From assembly GCF_002025705.1 (NCBI RefSeq), contig NZ_CP018846.1, forward strand, positions 2,595,501 to 2,659,500: DNA of 64,000 bases, in the 5' to 3' direction. A model generated the notes under the pieces. The model was given only the letters and a program-made list of their open reading frames with translations. It did no database searches and was not told where the DNA came from. This document shows positions 25,349-34,588 of this stretch, in pieces. Each line of letters starts with the position of its first letter. Within the stretch, counting starts at the first letter, position 1. Source of the stretch: Pseudomonas putida. GTDB taxonomy: Bacteria > Pseudomonadota > Gammaproteobacteria > Pseudomonadales > Pseudomonadaceae. Made by a program: the position numbers and the translations under genes.

Positions 25349-26659
25349 ATGCAGATTTCCAATACAGGCGCGTCGCGTACCCGGCAAGTGGTCGCGGCGG
25401 TCATCGGCAATGCGCTGGAGTGGTATGACTTTATCGTGTATGGCTTTCTGGCAAGCATCATCGCCCGCCAGTTCTTCCCCTCGGACGACGAATACGCCTC
25501 GCTGCTGATGGCCCTGGCCACGTTCGGCGTGGGCTTTTTCATGCGCCCGGTGGGTGGGGTGCTGCTGGGAGTGTATTCCGACCGCAAGGGGCGCAAGGCG
25601 GCGATGCAGCTGATCATCCGCCTGATGACCGTGTCGATCGCCATGATCGCCTTTGCCCCCAGCTACCTGGCCATCGGCATGGGCGCGCCGCTGCTGATCG
25701 TGGTCGCGCGCATGCTGCAGGGCTTTGCCACTGGCGGCGAGTACGCCAGCGCCACGGCGTTTCTGGTGGAGAGCGCGCCGGCCAACCGCAAGGGCCTGTA
25801 TGGCTCGTGGCAGCTGGTGGGGCAGTGCCTGGCAGTGTTTTCCGGGGCGGCGATGGTGGCGCTGGTCACCCACTTGTGCACGCCCGAGGCGCTGGACAGC
25901 TGGGGCTGGCGGATACCGTTCGTGCTCGGCTTGCTGATTGGCCCGGTGGGGCTGTGGATTCGCAAGCACATGGAAGAACCCGAGGAATTCCTGGAGGCGC
26001 GCAAGCAGGCCAAGGGCCAGGCGCCGAGCCTGTGGCAGGTGCTGCGTGAACACCGCCGCAGCCTGCTGGTGTCGATGGGCCTGGCTTGTGGCGCGACGGT
26101 GTCGTTCTACGTGGTGCTGGTGAACATGCCGACCTTCGCCCACAAGAACCTCGGCCTGCCGCTGGACCAGGTGCTGCTGGTGCAGATGCTCGCTGTGGGC
26201 CTGATGACCGTGGTGATTCCGCTGTCTGGCGCGCTGTCGGACCGGCTCGGCCGGCGGCCGGTGCTGATGGCCTTCACCCTGGCGTTCTTCGTCATGGTCT
26301 ACCCGCTTTATGTGTGGGTGGCCGCGGCGCCGTCGATCGAACGGCTGCTGGTGATGCAGCTGCTGCTATGCAGCGCCATCGGTGGTTTCTTCGGGCCCGC
26401 GCCGACCGCGCTGGCCGAGCAGTTCCCGGTCGAGGTGCGTTCCACGGGCGTGTCGGTGGCCTACAACGTGGCGGTGATGGTATTCGGCGGCTTCGCGCCG
26501 CTGATCGTCACCTGGCTGAGCAAGGTGCTGGGCACGCCGGTGGCGCCGTCGTTCTACGTGCTGTTCGCCTGCCTGCTGACCCTGCTCGGCACCTACTGCC
26601 TGAAAGAAGCACCGCGCGCCGGCAAGGCCGTCGCTTTCAACCTTGGAGTAAAACCGTGA
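25349..26659 (+). CDS. MFS transporter, metabolite:H+ symporter (MHS) type
   Basis: A 436-residue permease with 12 predicted membrane helices. ATG at 25349 has GGAG 8 bases upstream. The first helix begins GNALEWYDFIVYGFLASIIA, characteristic of the MHS family (citrate, shikimate, proline/betaine and similar substrates). The loop 2-3 motif appears as GVYSDRKGRKAAM, and a second signature DRLGRRPVL occurs in the loop 8-9 region. The stop overlaps the amidase start (GTGA), so the two are co-translated. It probably imports the substrate of the neighbouring hydrolases. Confidence 0.88.
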   Translation: MQISNTGASRTRQVVAAVIGNALEWYDFIVYGFLASIIARQFFPSDDEYASLLMALATFGVGFFMRPVGGVLLGVYSDRKGRKAAMQLIIRLMTVSIAMIAFAPSYLAIGMGAPLLIVVARMLQGFATGGEYASATAFLVESAPANRKGLYGSWQLVGQCLAVFSGAAMVALVTHLCTPEALDSWGWRIPFVLGLLIGPVGLWIRKHMEEPEEFLEARKQAKGQAPSLWQVLREHRRSLLVSMGLACGATVSFYVVLVNMPTFAHKNLGLPLDQVLLVQMLAVGLMTVVIPLSGALSDRLGRRPVLMAFTLAFFVMVYPLYVWVAAAPSIERLLVMQLLLCSAIGGFFGPAPTALAEQFPVEVRSTGVSVAYNVAVMVFGGFAPLIVTWLSKVLGTPVAPSFYVLFACLLTLLGTYCLKEAPRAGKAVAFNLGVKP

Positions 26660-28113
26660 ACGCGTTAGCTATCGACCCCATCGTCGCCCTCGACGCCGAG
26701 GCCTTGTCCCGGGCCATCCATGCACGCCAGGTAGCGTGCCGCGAGGTGATGCAGGCTTACCTGGGCCATATCGAGCGCTGCAACCCGCAGGTCAATGCAC
26801 TGGTGTCGTTGCGCGCAGCTGAAGCTTTGCTGGCCGAGGCCGATGCCTGCGACCGTGAACTGGCGCGCGGCCAGTCGCGGGGCTGGATGCATGGCATGCC
26901 CCAGGCGATCAAGGACCTGGCCGCCACGGCCGGGCTGCGCACCACGCTGGGTTCGCCGCTGTTCGCCGAGCAGGTGCCGGCGCACGACGCCATCAGCGTG
27001 GCGCGGGTGCGGGCGAACGGGGCGATCATCATCGGCAAGAGCAACGTGCCGGAGTTCGGCCTGGGCTCGCAGAGCTACAACACGCTGTTCGGCACCACCA
27101 CCAATGCCTACGACCACAGCCGCGTGGCCGGAGGCAGCAGCGGTGGCGCGGCGGCGGCACTGGCCATGCGCCTGCTGCCGGTGGCCGATGGCAGCGACAT
27201 GATGGGCTCGCTGCGCAACCCGGCGGCGTTCAACAACGTGTTCGGCCTGCGCCCGTCGCTAGGCCGGGTGCCCTATGGGCCGACGCCGGAGCTGTTCGTG
27301 CAGCAGCTGGCCACCGAGGGGCCGATGGGGCGCAGCGTGACCGATGTCGCCCGCTTGCTGACGGTGCAGGCCGGGCATGATCCGCGGGTGCCGTTGTCGC
27401 TGAATGATGGCGGGCGGGATTTCGCGGTGGGGCTGCAGCGCGATTTCAAAGGGGCGCGGATTGGCTGGCTGGGTGACTACGACGGCTATCTGCCGATGGA
27501 AGATGGCGTGCTGGGGCTGTGCGAAGCAGCCCTGGCCGATTTCGCCGAGCTTGGCTGCACCGTCGAGGCCTGCCAGCCCGCGTTCGATCAGGCGCGGTTG
27601 TGGCAATGCTGGCTTACCCACCGCCACTTCCTGGTGCACGGCAACCTGGCGGCGGCCTATGCCGACCCGGGCAAACGGGCGATGCTGAAGCCCGAGGCGC
27701 AATGGGAAGTGGAGGGCGGCCTGCAGCTCAGTGCTGCTGCGGTGTATCAGGCGTCGCTGGACCGCAGCGCGTGGTACCAGGCCATGCAGAAACTGTTCGA
27801 GCGTTACGATTTCCTGCTGTTGCCTGCGGCCCAGGTGTTCCCTTTCGACGCAGCCCAGGCGTGGCCGAAGGTGGTTGGGGGACGCACCATGGACACCTAC
27901 CACCGCTGGATGGAGGTGGTGATCGGGCCGACCCTGGCCGGCTTGCCGAGCATGAGTGTGCCGGTCGGTTTCAATGCGGCGGGGCTGCCGACGGGCCTGC
28001 AGATCATAGGCCCGGCCCAGGCCGACCATGCCGTGCTGCAGCTGGCCTACGCCCATGAACAGCTGACCCGCTGGGTGGAACGGCGCCCGCCGCCAAGCCT
28101 GCTGGAGCGGTGA
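26656..28113 (+). CDS. Amidase-signature family amidohydrolase
   Basis: A 485-residue enzyme starting with GTG at 26656, overlapping the transporter stop. The Ser-cisSer-Lys triad is visible: Lys in MPQAIKDLA near residue 85, cis-Ser in VAGGSSGGAAAALA near 160, and the nucleophile Ser in DMMGSLRNPA near 183. The usual GGS-I in the last motif is replaced by MGS-L, placing it in a less common subgroup. It hydrolyses an amide to acid and amine or ammonia. Its pairing with an M20 hydrolase and an MHS permease suggests a two-step breakdown of one imported compound. Confidence 0.88.
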   Translation: MNALAIDPIVALDAEALSRAIHARQVACREVMQAYLGHIERCNPQVNALVSLRAAEALLAEADACDRELARGQSRGWMHGMPQAIKDLAATAGLRTTLGSPLFAEQVPAHDAISVARVRANGAIIIGKSNVPEFGLGSQSYNTLFGTTTNAYDHSRVAGGSSGGAAAALAMRLLPVADGSDMMGSLRNPAAFNNVFGLRPSLGRVPYGPTPELFVQQLATEGPMGRSVTDVARLLTVQAGHDPRVPLSLNDGGRDFAVGLQRDFKGARIGWLGDYDGYLPMEDGVLGLCEAALADFAELGCTVEACQPAFDQARLWQCWLTHRHFLVHGNLAAAYADPGKRAMLKPEAQWEVEGGLQLSAAAVYQASLDRSAWYQAMQKLFERYDFLLLPAAQVFPFDAAQAWPKVVGGRTMDTYHRWMEVVIGPTLAGLPSMSVPVGFNAAGLPTGLQIIGPAQADHAVLQLAYAHEQLTRWVERRPPPSLLER

Positions 28114-28182
28114 GGGGGCTGGCCCGGCCCGTATCTTGCTGGGCATGATGACCATCCACGCACAGACAGGGAGGTCGGACAC

Positions 28183-28956
28183 ATGGGCACAGCGACAGAC
28201 AGCGGTGGCGTGCGCTCGGTGGAGCGCGCGCTGGCCATCGTCGAACTGCTTGGCGAGCATCAGGCCCTGGGGCTGGAGGAGCTGCATTACCTCACCGGCC
28301 TGCCCAAGGCCACGGCCTCGCGCATGCTCGCCACCTTGCAGGAGCAGGGTTGGGTCTACCGCGGCCTGAGCGACCGGCGCTACCGGCTGTGCGCCCGCCG
28401 CCTGTTTGGCGACCGCCAGCAGCGTTTCAAGCGCCAACTGGTGGAAAGCGCCGCGCCATTGTTGCTGGAATTGAGCGAGCGCACCGGGCTGGTGGTCGAC
28501 CTGTCGTGCTTCGACGGCGAGCGGCTGGAGGTGATGGAAAGCGCGATTCCCCAGGTGTTGCGCAAGCGTTATCCGAACAACTGCCAGATCGTCGGCCAGC
28601 ATGCCAGCCTGTTCCATTCGGCGATGGGCCGCGCGTGCCTCAAGGAGCTCGCGGTGGATGAAGTGCAGCGCCTGGCCCAGCATGAGCGGGTAGGTGGTGA
28701 AGCGTTGATGCGTGACCTGGAAGGGGATGTGCAGAAGGGCTTTGGCCAGCGCACCGAGGGCTATTGGGAGTATCCGGTGCGCCTGCCGTTCCTGATCCGC
28801 GCGATTGCCTTGCCGGTGCGGGTGCAGGGGCAACTGGCCGGGAGCATTGCCTTGCACTGGCCGCTGGACCAGGCGCCGGTGGAGCAGGTGCTGAGTTTGC
28901 ACCTGAACAGCCTGGCGGCGACTGTTGGGGAAGTGCAGCATGCTTTGGTGGGTTAG
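28183..28956 (+). CDS. IclR family transcriptional regulator
   Basis: A 257-residue regulator. Residues 10-70 form the winged helix (SVERALAIVELLGEHQ, then LPKATASRMLATLQEQGWV). The C-terminal GAF-like effector domain includes the ERLEVMES and GRACLKEL patterns. Start ATG at 28183 with GGGAGG upstream. It follows the amidase by 69 bp on the same strand and very likely controls the M20/MHS/amidase genes, with their substrate or product as ligand. Confidence 0.88.
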   Translation: MGTATDSGGVRSVERALAIVELLGEHQALGLEELHYLTGLPKATASRMLATLQEQGWVYRGLSDRRYRLCARRLFGDRQQRFKRQLVESAAPLLLELSERTGLVVDLSCFDGERLEVMESAIPQVLRKRYPNNCQIVGQHASLFHSAMGRACLKELAVDEVQRLAQHERVGGEALMRDLEGDVQKGFGQRTEGYWEYPVRLPFLIRAIALPVRVQGQLAGSIALHWPLDQAPVEQVLSLHLNSLAATVGEVQHALVG

Positions 28957-28992
28957 GGGTGTTTGGCGGTAGATTATTGGTGGGTTCGAGAC

Positions 28993-29197
28993 CGAGCGCC
29001 GCCCGCGCGGCGCATCGCGGATAAATCCGCTCCTACATTTTTTGCAACGTGCCGAACCTGTCACGCCATCGTTGCCCGCCTTGGCGCATGACTTGAGCCC
29101 ACAAACAAGGCAGACAACCATGGCCTCACAGGCATGGCCACGTTGCAACAAATGTAGGAGCGGATTTATCCGCGATGCGCCGCGCGGGCGGCGCTCG
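28993..29197. repeat. REP pair: 48-bp perfect inverted repeat
   Basis: 28993-29040 and 29150-29197 are exact reverse complements over 48 bases and contain the REP-like core GCGGATAAATCCGCTCCTAC. The arms are separated by 109 bp. Each arm has its own small palindrome. The pair fills most of the 304-bp gap between the IclR gene and the ABC operon and could stop read-through. Confidence 0.85.
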
Positions 29198-29260
29198 ATC
29201 TCCCTGGCGCTATAGAATCAAAGGCATGCACCCTGCAATTACCTCCCCAAAGGTAACCCC

Positions 29261-29917
29261 ATGCTGGTCATCGAGCACCTGCACAAGTCTTTTCCCACTG
29301 CCCAAGGCCCACTCCAGGTCCTGCGCGGCGTCGACCTGACCCTGTCGCGTGGCAGCAGCCTGGCCCTGATGGGCGAGTCCGGCAGTGGCAAAAGCACTTT
29401 GTTGCACCTGGTCGCCGGCCTCGACCGCGCCGACAGTGGGCGCATCCTCATCGACGGTACCCCCCTGCACGGCCACGGCGAGGCCGCCCTGGCCCGTTGG
29501 CGGCGCGAGGGCATCGGCCTGGTGTTCCAGCAATACAACCTGATCAGCAGCCTCGACGTGGCAGCCAACCTGGCCTTCCAGGCGAGCCTGGCCAAGCGTC
29601 ACGACCCGAAGTGGCTGGCCTACCTGGCCCAACGCCTGGGTTTGGCGGCCTTGCTCGATCGTTACCCGGAGCAGCTGTCTGGCGGCCAGCAGCAACGGGT
29701 CGCCATCGGCCGCGCACTGGCCAGCCGGCCGGCGTTGTTGCTCGCCGACGAACCCACCGGCAGCCTCGACGAAGCCAGCAGCGACGAAGTGCTGGCCTTG
29801 CTCCTGCAACTGGTCGGCGAGGCCGGCAGCAGCGTGCTGATGGTGACCCACAGCCCGCGCTTGGCCGCCTGCCTGCAGCAACGCTGCGTGCTGCATCAGG
29901 GCCGGGTGCAAAGCTGA
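29261..29917 (+). CDS. ABC transporter ATP-binding protein (LolD/MacB type)
   Basis: A 218-residue ATPase. Walker A GESGSGKST at residues 38-46, Q-loop in VFQQYN, signature LSGGQQQR near 144, Walker B LLLADEPTGSLD near 163, and the switch His in MVTHSPR. The length and the EPTGSLD motif match the LolD/MacB subfamily that powers lipoprotein or envelope-substrate release. The downstream permease overlaps by one base (TGATG). A lipoprotein gene completes the operon. Confidence 0.92.
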   Translation: MLVIEHLHKSFPTAQGPLQVLRGVDLTLSRGSSLALMGESGSGKSTLLHLVAGLDRADSGRILIDGTPLHGHGEAALARWRREGIGLVFQQYNLISSLDVAANLAFQASLAKRHDPKWLAYLAQRLGLAALLDRYPEQLSGGQQQRVAIGRALASRPALLLADEPTGSLDEASSDEVLALLLQLVGEAGSSVLMVTHSPRLAACLQQRCVLHQGRVQS

Positions 29918-32364
29918 TGAACGACCTGCTGATAACCCTGCAGGCGCTGGGCAGCCACTGGTGGCGCCACCGCTTGCAGTGCATCAGCATCTTCACCGGC
30001 TTGTGGCTGGCCACCGCCTTGTGGACCGGCGTGCAGGCGCTCAACGCCCAGGCGCGCAGCGATTATGCCCAGGCCAGCGCCGTGTTGAGCGGGCCGGCGC
30101 ATCAGCAGATCGTCGCCCGCGACGGGCAGCGATTCGATCAGGCGCTGTACGTACAACTGCGCAGGCAAGGCTGGCAAGTCACGCCCGTGCTGGAAGGGCG
30201 CTTGCGCCTGGCCGGTGAGCCGGCCGTTTCCATCAGGCTGATCGGCATCGAGCCGTTGAGCATGCTGCCTGGCATGGCTGTCGCAGGTGCCGACCCGGCG
30301 AGTTTCGATCTGCCGGCCTTCATCGGTACACCGGGGCAGGCCTGGGTCGGGCCGGATACCTTGCGCCAACTGGCGGGCAAGCTGCGCACGGCCGATGGGC
30401 AGGCGTTGCCGCCACTGACCTTGAATGAGCACCTGGCGCCCGGCGTGATGCTGGTCGATATCGGGGTGGCCCAGGCCTTGCTCGACGCACCGGGGCAGCT
30501 GTCGCGGCTGATCAGCGACACCGACCAGCCGTTGCCGCAGGCCTTCGCCGAGCAATTGAAAGTGCAGCCAGCGGGCGATGACACCGACCTGCAACGCCTG
30601 ACCGCGAGCTTTCATCTCAACCTCACGGCCCTCGGCCTGCTGGCGTTCGTGGTCGGGCTGTTCATTGCCCATGCCGCCATCGGCCTGGCGCTGGAGCAGC
30701 GACGAGGCCTGATGCGTACCCTGCGCGCTTGCGGTGTGAGCCTGAAGGTGTTGCTGGCGGCGTTGGCCCTGGAGCTTGGGCTGTTCGCCTTGGCCGGCGG
30801 CCTGGCAGGCGTGGCGGCAGGTTACCTGCTGGCCGCGCTGCTGCTGCCCGACTTCGCTTCCAGCCTGCGCGGCCTGTATGGCGCCCAGGTGTCCGGGCAC
30901 CTGCATCTGCCGCTGTTCTGGTGGCTGGTGGGTATTGCCGTGAGTCTGCTCGGCGCACTGCTGGCCGGCATCGACAGCCTGTTGCGCGCAGCGCGGTTGC
31001 CGTTGCTGGCGTTGGCTCAACCGCAGGCCTGGCGGTTGGCACAGTTGCCCTGGTTGAAGCGCCAGGCGCTGGCCGCCGCAGCCCTGGGCTTGCTGGCCCT
31101 GGGCTGTGGCGTTTTCGGCAGTAGCCTGGCCAATGCTTTCGCCATGCTTGCTGCGTTGCTGCTGGCGGCGGCTCTGTTGTTGCCGGGTGCGCTGGCCCTG
31201 CTGCTCGCCGGCTTGGGCAGGCACGGTCGGCGGCCGCTGGCGCAGTGGTTTATCGCCGACAGCCGCCAGCAATTGCCGGCGCTGAGCCTGGCACTGATGG
31301 CGCTGTTACTGGCATTGGCTGCCAGTGTCGGCGTGGGCGGCATGACCGAAGGGTTCCGCCGCACTTTCGTAGACTGGCTCGACCAGCGCCTGGCCGCCGA
31401 CCTGTATGTCACACCCCGCGACAGCACGCAGGCGCTGGAGATCTACCAGGACCTGCAGCAAGACCCAGACGTCAATGCCGTGCTGCCAGGCTGGCGGGTG
31501 GAATGGCGCCTGCAGCATTGGCCGGTGCAGGTGCAAGGGGTGATCGATCATCCGTTCTACCGCAACCACTGGCCTTTGCTGGAGCAGGCTGCGGACGCCT
31601 GGGCGCAGGTAGCCAGCGGGCAGGGTGCGATGCTCAGTGAACAATTGGCGCGGCGCCTTGGGTTGGGCATCGGGGATACCGTGCAGTTGCCGGGCGAACC
31701 GCCGCAGGGCATGCGGGTGGTGGGCATTCACGCCGACTATGGCAACCCCAAAGGGCATGTGCTGGTCAATGCCGACTGGTTGCGCCGGCACGCGCCGACG
31801 GCCAGCCTGAGCGGCCTGAGCCTGCTGATCCGGCCCGGGCAGGTCGCGCAGGTCAAGGGCGCCTTGCAGCAGCGCTACGGCCTGGACGAATCGCAACTGG
31901 TCGAGCAGGCCAGCCTGAAAACCTGGTCGACGCAGATATTCAGCCGTACCTTCGCTGTCACCGCCGCCCTTAACAGCCTTACCCTCGGCGTCGCTGGCGT
32001 GGCGCTGTTCATTAGCCAGCTGACCCTGGGCCAGCAGCGCCTGGGGCAGCTGGCTCCGCTCTGGGCGTTGGGCGTGCCGCGCCGTCGGCTGGCCTGGCTG
32101 AGCTTGGGCCAGACGCTGATGCTCAGCGGCTTTACCATACTGCTGGCCATCCCGCTCGGGTTACTGCTGGCCTGGTGCCTGGTGGCGGTGGTGAATGTGC
32201 AGGCATTCGGCTGGCGGCTGCCCTGGCACGTGTTTGCCAGCCAGCTGGTGCAACTGGCCGGACTTGGCGTGTTGACCAGCCTTTTGGCCAGCGCCTGGCC
32301 GTTGTGGCAATTGGCACGGCGCCAGCCCAGTGAGCTGTTGCGGCGGTTCGCCGATGAGGCTTGA
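29917..32364 (+). CDS. FtsX-like ABC transporter permease
   Basis: An 815-residue inner-membrane permease. Start ATG at 29917 overlaps the ATPase stop. One membrane helix near the N-terminus is followed by a periplasmic domain of about 200 residues, helices at about 225-250, 265-295 and 325-350, several more central helices, a second periplasmic domain, and three terminal helices with the FtsX-type pattern (LTLGVAGVALFIS, LGQTLMLSGFTILLAIPLGLLL). Two FtsX repeats in one chain are typical of DUF-type ABC permeases linked to AttH-like lipoproteins. The transported substrate is unknown. Confidence 0.88.
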   Translation: MNDLLITLQALGSHWWRHRLQCISIFTGLWLATALWTGVQALNAQARSDYAQASAVLSGPAHQQIVARDGQRFDQALYVQLRRQGWQVTPVLEGRLRLAGEPAVSIRLIGIEPLSMLPGMAVAGADPASFDLPAFIGTPGQAWVGPDTLRQLAGKLRTADGQALPPLTLNEHLAPGVMLVDIGVAQALLDAPGQLSRLISDTDQPLPQAFAEQLKVQPAGDDTDLQRLTASFHLNLTALGLLAFVVGLFIAHAAIGLALEQRRGLMRTLRACGVSLKVLLAALALELGLFALAGGLAGVAAGYLLAALLLPDFASSLRGLYGAQVSGHLHLPLFWWLVGIAVSLLGALLAGIDSLLRAARLPLLALAQPQAWRLAQLPWLKRQALAAAALGLLALGCGVFGSSLANAFAMLAALLLAAALLLPGALALLLAGLGRHGRRPLAQWFIADSRQQLPALSLALMALLLALAASVGVGGMTEGFRRTFVDWLDQRLAADLYVTPRDSTQALEIYQDLQQDPDVNAVLPGWRVEWRLQHWPVQVQGVIDHPFYRNHWPLLEQAADAWAQVASGQGAMLSEQLARRLGLGIGDTVQLPGEPPQGMRVVGIHADYGNPKGHVLVNADWLRRHAPTASLSGLSLLIRPGQVAQVKGALQQRYGLDESQLVEQASLKTWSTQIFSRTFAVTAALNSLTLGVAGVALFISQLTLGQQRLGQLAPLWALGVPRRRLAWLSLGQTLMLSGFTILLAIPLGLLLAWCLVAVVNVQAFGWRLPWHVFASQLVQLAGLGVLTSLLASAWPLWQLARRQPSELLRRFADEA

Positions 32365-33418
32365 TGCCTGGCTGTTGCTGGCCTGCCTGCTGCTGGCCGG
32401 GTGCGACGCGCCTGCGCCGCCGGCCGCGAGTTATGCAGGGCTCGGAGCCGAGGCGGCGGCGTTCAAGCAGGTCACGCGCAACACTGCGCTGGTGTTCCCC
32501 CGCGACCACGGCGCCCACGACGGCTATCGCATCGAATGGTGGTATGTCACCGCCAACCTGCGTGATGCCCAGGGCCGCGACTGGGGCGTGCAATGGACAC
32601 TGTTCCGTTCAGCCCTGCGCCCCGGCCCCGAAACGCACGGTTGGAACAGCCCCAACCTGTGGATGGGCCATGCTGCGCTGACCGACCCGGGCGGCCACCA
32701 GGTCGGCGAAACGCTGGCACGGGGCGGCATCGGCCAGGCCGGTGTCGAAACCGGGCCGTTCCGGGCCTGGATCAACGACTGGTCGCTGCAAGGCGATGAC
32801 AACATCCAGCGCTTGCAGATGCGTGCCAGCGGCCAGGGCTTTCGCTACGACCTGACCCTGGCCAGCGACAAGCCGCTGGTGTTGCACGGCGACCGTGGTT
32901 ACAGCGAAAAGTCCGGCAAGGGCCAGGCTTCGTACTACTACAGCCAGCCGTTCTACCAGGTCAGTGGCGAGGTCGAGCGGGACGGGCAGCGCATTGCGGT
33001 AACCGGGCAGGCCTGGCTTGACCGGGAGTGGAGCAGCCAGCCGTTGGCGGCCGGGCAAAGTGGCTGGGACTGGTTTTCGTTGCACCTGGGCAGTGGCGCC
33101 AAGCTGATGCTGTTTCAGGTGCGTGAAGACCAGGGGCAGCCGTACCGGGCTGGCACCTGGGTTGGCCCTGACGGGCAGGTACGCGCGCTGCAAGGGGCTG
33201 AGGTCGAGCTGACACCGCTGGCCTGGGCCAACCAGGATAACGGCAAGCGCGTGCCGACCCGCTGGCGGGTTCAAGTGCCCTCGGTGCAATTGGATGTGCA
33301 GGTCGAGGCAGTGCAGGCCAAGGCCTGGATGGGGACGCGGTTCCCATACTGGGAAGGGCCGGTGCGGGTGAATGGCAGCGTACAAGGGCGGGGGTATCTG
33401 GAGATGACGGGGTACTAG
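32354..33418 (+). CDS. AttH/carotenoid 1,2-hydratase-like lipoprotein
   Basis: A 354-residue lipoprotein. Signal peptide residues 1-16 end in the lipobox LLAGC; the mature protein starts at the Cys. The conserved part YRIEWWYVTANL and DREWSSQPLAAGQSGWDWF is characteristic of the AttH/CrtC-like lipocalin-fold family. Start ATG at 32354 lies inside the permease end (11-base overlap), and the alternative upstream start would remove the signal peptide from the N-terminus. Genes of this family routinely follow an ATPase plus double-FtsX permease, so it is probably the periplasmic partner of that exporter. Its chemistry is unproven. Confidence 0.85.
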   Translation: MRLDAWLLLACLLLAGCDAPAPPAASYAGLGAEAAAFKQVTRNTALVFPRDHGAHDGYRIEWWYVTANLRDAQGRDWGVQWTLFRSALRPGPETHGWNSPNLWMGHAALTDPGGHQVGETLARGGIGQAGVETGPFRAWINDWSLQGDDNIQRLQMRASGQGFRYDLTLASDKPLVLHGDRGYSEKSGKGQASYYYSQPFYQVSGEVERDGQRIAVTGQAWLDREWSSQPLAAGQSGWDWFSLHLGSGAKLMLFQVREDQGQPYRAGTWVGPDGQVRALQGAEVELTPLAWANQDNGKRVPTRWRVQVPSVQLDVQVEAVQAKAWMGTRFPYWEGPVRVNGSVQGRGYLEMTGY

Positions 33419-33446
33419 CGCAGCGCAGTATTGATGCTGATGGCCT

Positions 33447-33512
33447 CTTCGCGGCTAAAGCCGCTCCTACAGGTGCGGTGTGAGCGCTGTGGGGGCGGCT
33501 TTAGCCGCGAAG
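33447..33512. repeat. REP inverted pair between convergent genes
   Basis: CTTCGCGGCTAAAGCCGC at 33447-33464 is repeated inverted at 33495-33512. Each arm is also palindromic (GCGGCTAAAGCCGC). It lies between the lipoprotein gene and the convergent AraC gene and may act as a bidirectional terminator. Confidence 0.8.
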
Positions 33513-33532
33513 ATGCCGGCACCGGCAGCACA

Positions 33533-34411
33533 TCACCCGGGTTTTTCAACGCGAAACGCGCTCGGGCTCACCCCGCACTGCTTGCGAAAGAACCGGCTGA
33601 AGTACCCCACATCGGCAAACCCCAGTTCATGGGCAATCTGCTTCACACTTGCATCCGAATGCCCCAGCACCCGCTTGGCCTCCAGCACCAGCCGGGCATT
33701 GATCACATTCATCGGGGTCATGCCCAGGTGCTCTTGGCACAAGCGCCCGAGGGTCGCCAGGGTCATGCCCAGTTCACCGGCATAGAAGCCCAGTGGCCGG
33801 TGCTCGCGGTAATGCCTGTCCACCAGCTCCCGAAACCCGGTCAGTTGCTGGCTGCGCCGTGACGCTGGGCGGTGCGCCGGGTCGGGCGCCTCCTGCCCAT
33901 GGCGCAGGGCCTGGATCAGCAGGGCCAGCAGCAACGCCATGCTGCTGGCCACGTGCTCGCGGGCGCGGTTGTGGTATTCCTCGCGCAGGGCAAGGCACAG
34001 CGGCAGCAGCGGGTCGTCCTCGGTGGGCCAACGGGGCAGGGCGATGACCTGCGGCTTGCGGATCGCTGCCAGCAAGTTGGGCGCGAGCACCTGGGCGATG
34101 CTCTCCAGTGGCGGCTGGGCGGCGGTGATCACCTGGCCTTCGACCTGGCCGGCCCAGTGGAAGCCATGCACCACCTGCGCGGGCACATAGACCACAGAGG
34201 GTGCGCAAACCTGCACTCGCTCGCTGTCGAACAGCACTTCGCCGCTGCCGCTCTGCAGGTACAGCAACTGCAGCAGGCCGTCGTGGCGGTGTGCGGCGAT
34301 TTCCCAGTTGTGCGCGCCGGAGCGCTGGGAGATCTGCTCCACATGCAAGGACTCGTGCCACACCGGCTGTGCGGTTTCACCGTACAGGGCGTAGTTGGGG
34401 ATCTTGTTCAT
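33533..34411 (-). CDS. AraC family transcriptional regulator (PobR-like)
   Basis: A 292-residue regulator. The N-terminal cupin region (HNWEIAAHRHDGLLQLLYLQSGSGEV) binds an effector. The C-terminal AraC DNA-binding domain has two helix-turn-helix units (LGMTLATLGRLCQEHLGMTPMN, then SVKQIAHELGFADVGYFSRF), ending FRKQCGVSPSAFR. Its plan resembles PobR-type activators of aromatic-acid catabolism. Start ATG at 34411 gives a normal N-terminus; GTG at 34453 is the alternative. It is divergent from the SDR/flavoprotein/transporter genes and separated by 177 bp, so it probably controls them. Confidence 0.85.
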   Translation of the reverse strand: MNKIPNYALYGETAQPVWHESLHVEQISQRSGAHNWEIAAHRHDGLLQLLYLQSGSGEVLFDSERVQVCAPSVVYVPAQVVHGFHWAGQVEGQVITAAQPPLESIAQVLAPNLLAAIRKPQVIALPRWPTEDDPLLPLCLALREEYHNRAREHVASSMALLLALLIQALRHGQEAPDPAHRPASRRSQQLTGFRELVDRHYREHRPLGFYAGELGMTLATLGRLCQEHLGMTPMNVINARLVLEAKRVLGHSDASVKQIAHELGFADVGYFSRFFRKQCGVSPSAFRVEKPG

Positions 34412-34588
34412 GTTGTTGTAATTGTTCTGGTCGCTACCTGGCCACTGTGCCACAGCCAGATGCAGGCTTCAGGTGCCTGGCACAAAATTGACCGGAATGT
34501 GGCGACGCTTGCAGGTTTTGTCCATTCTGCCGGCCGCCCCCTCAGCCCTAGGCTGTTCACCAGATCAAGCGACACTCTGGAGAGCAGC

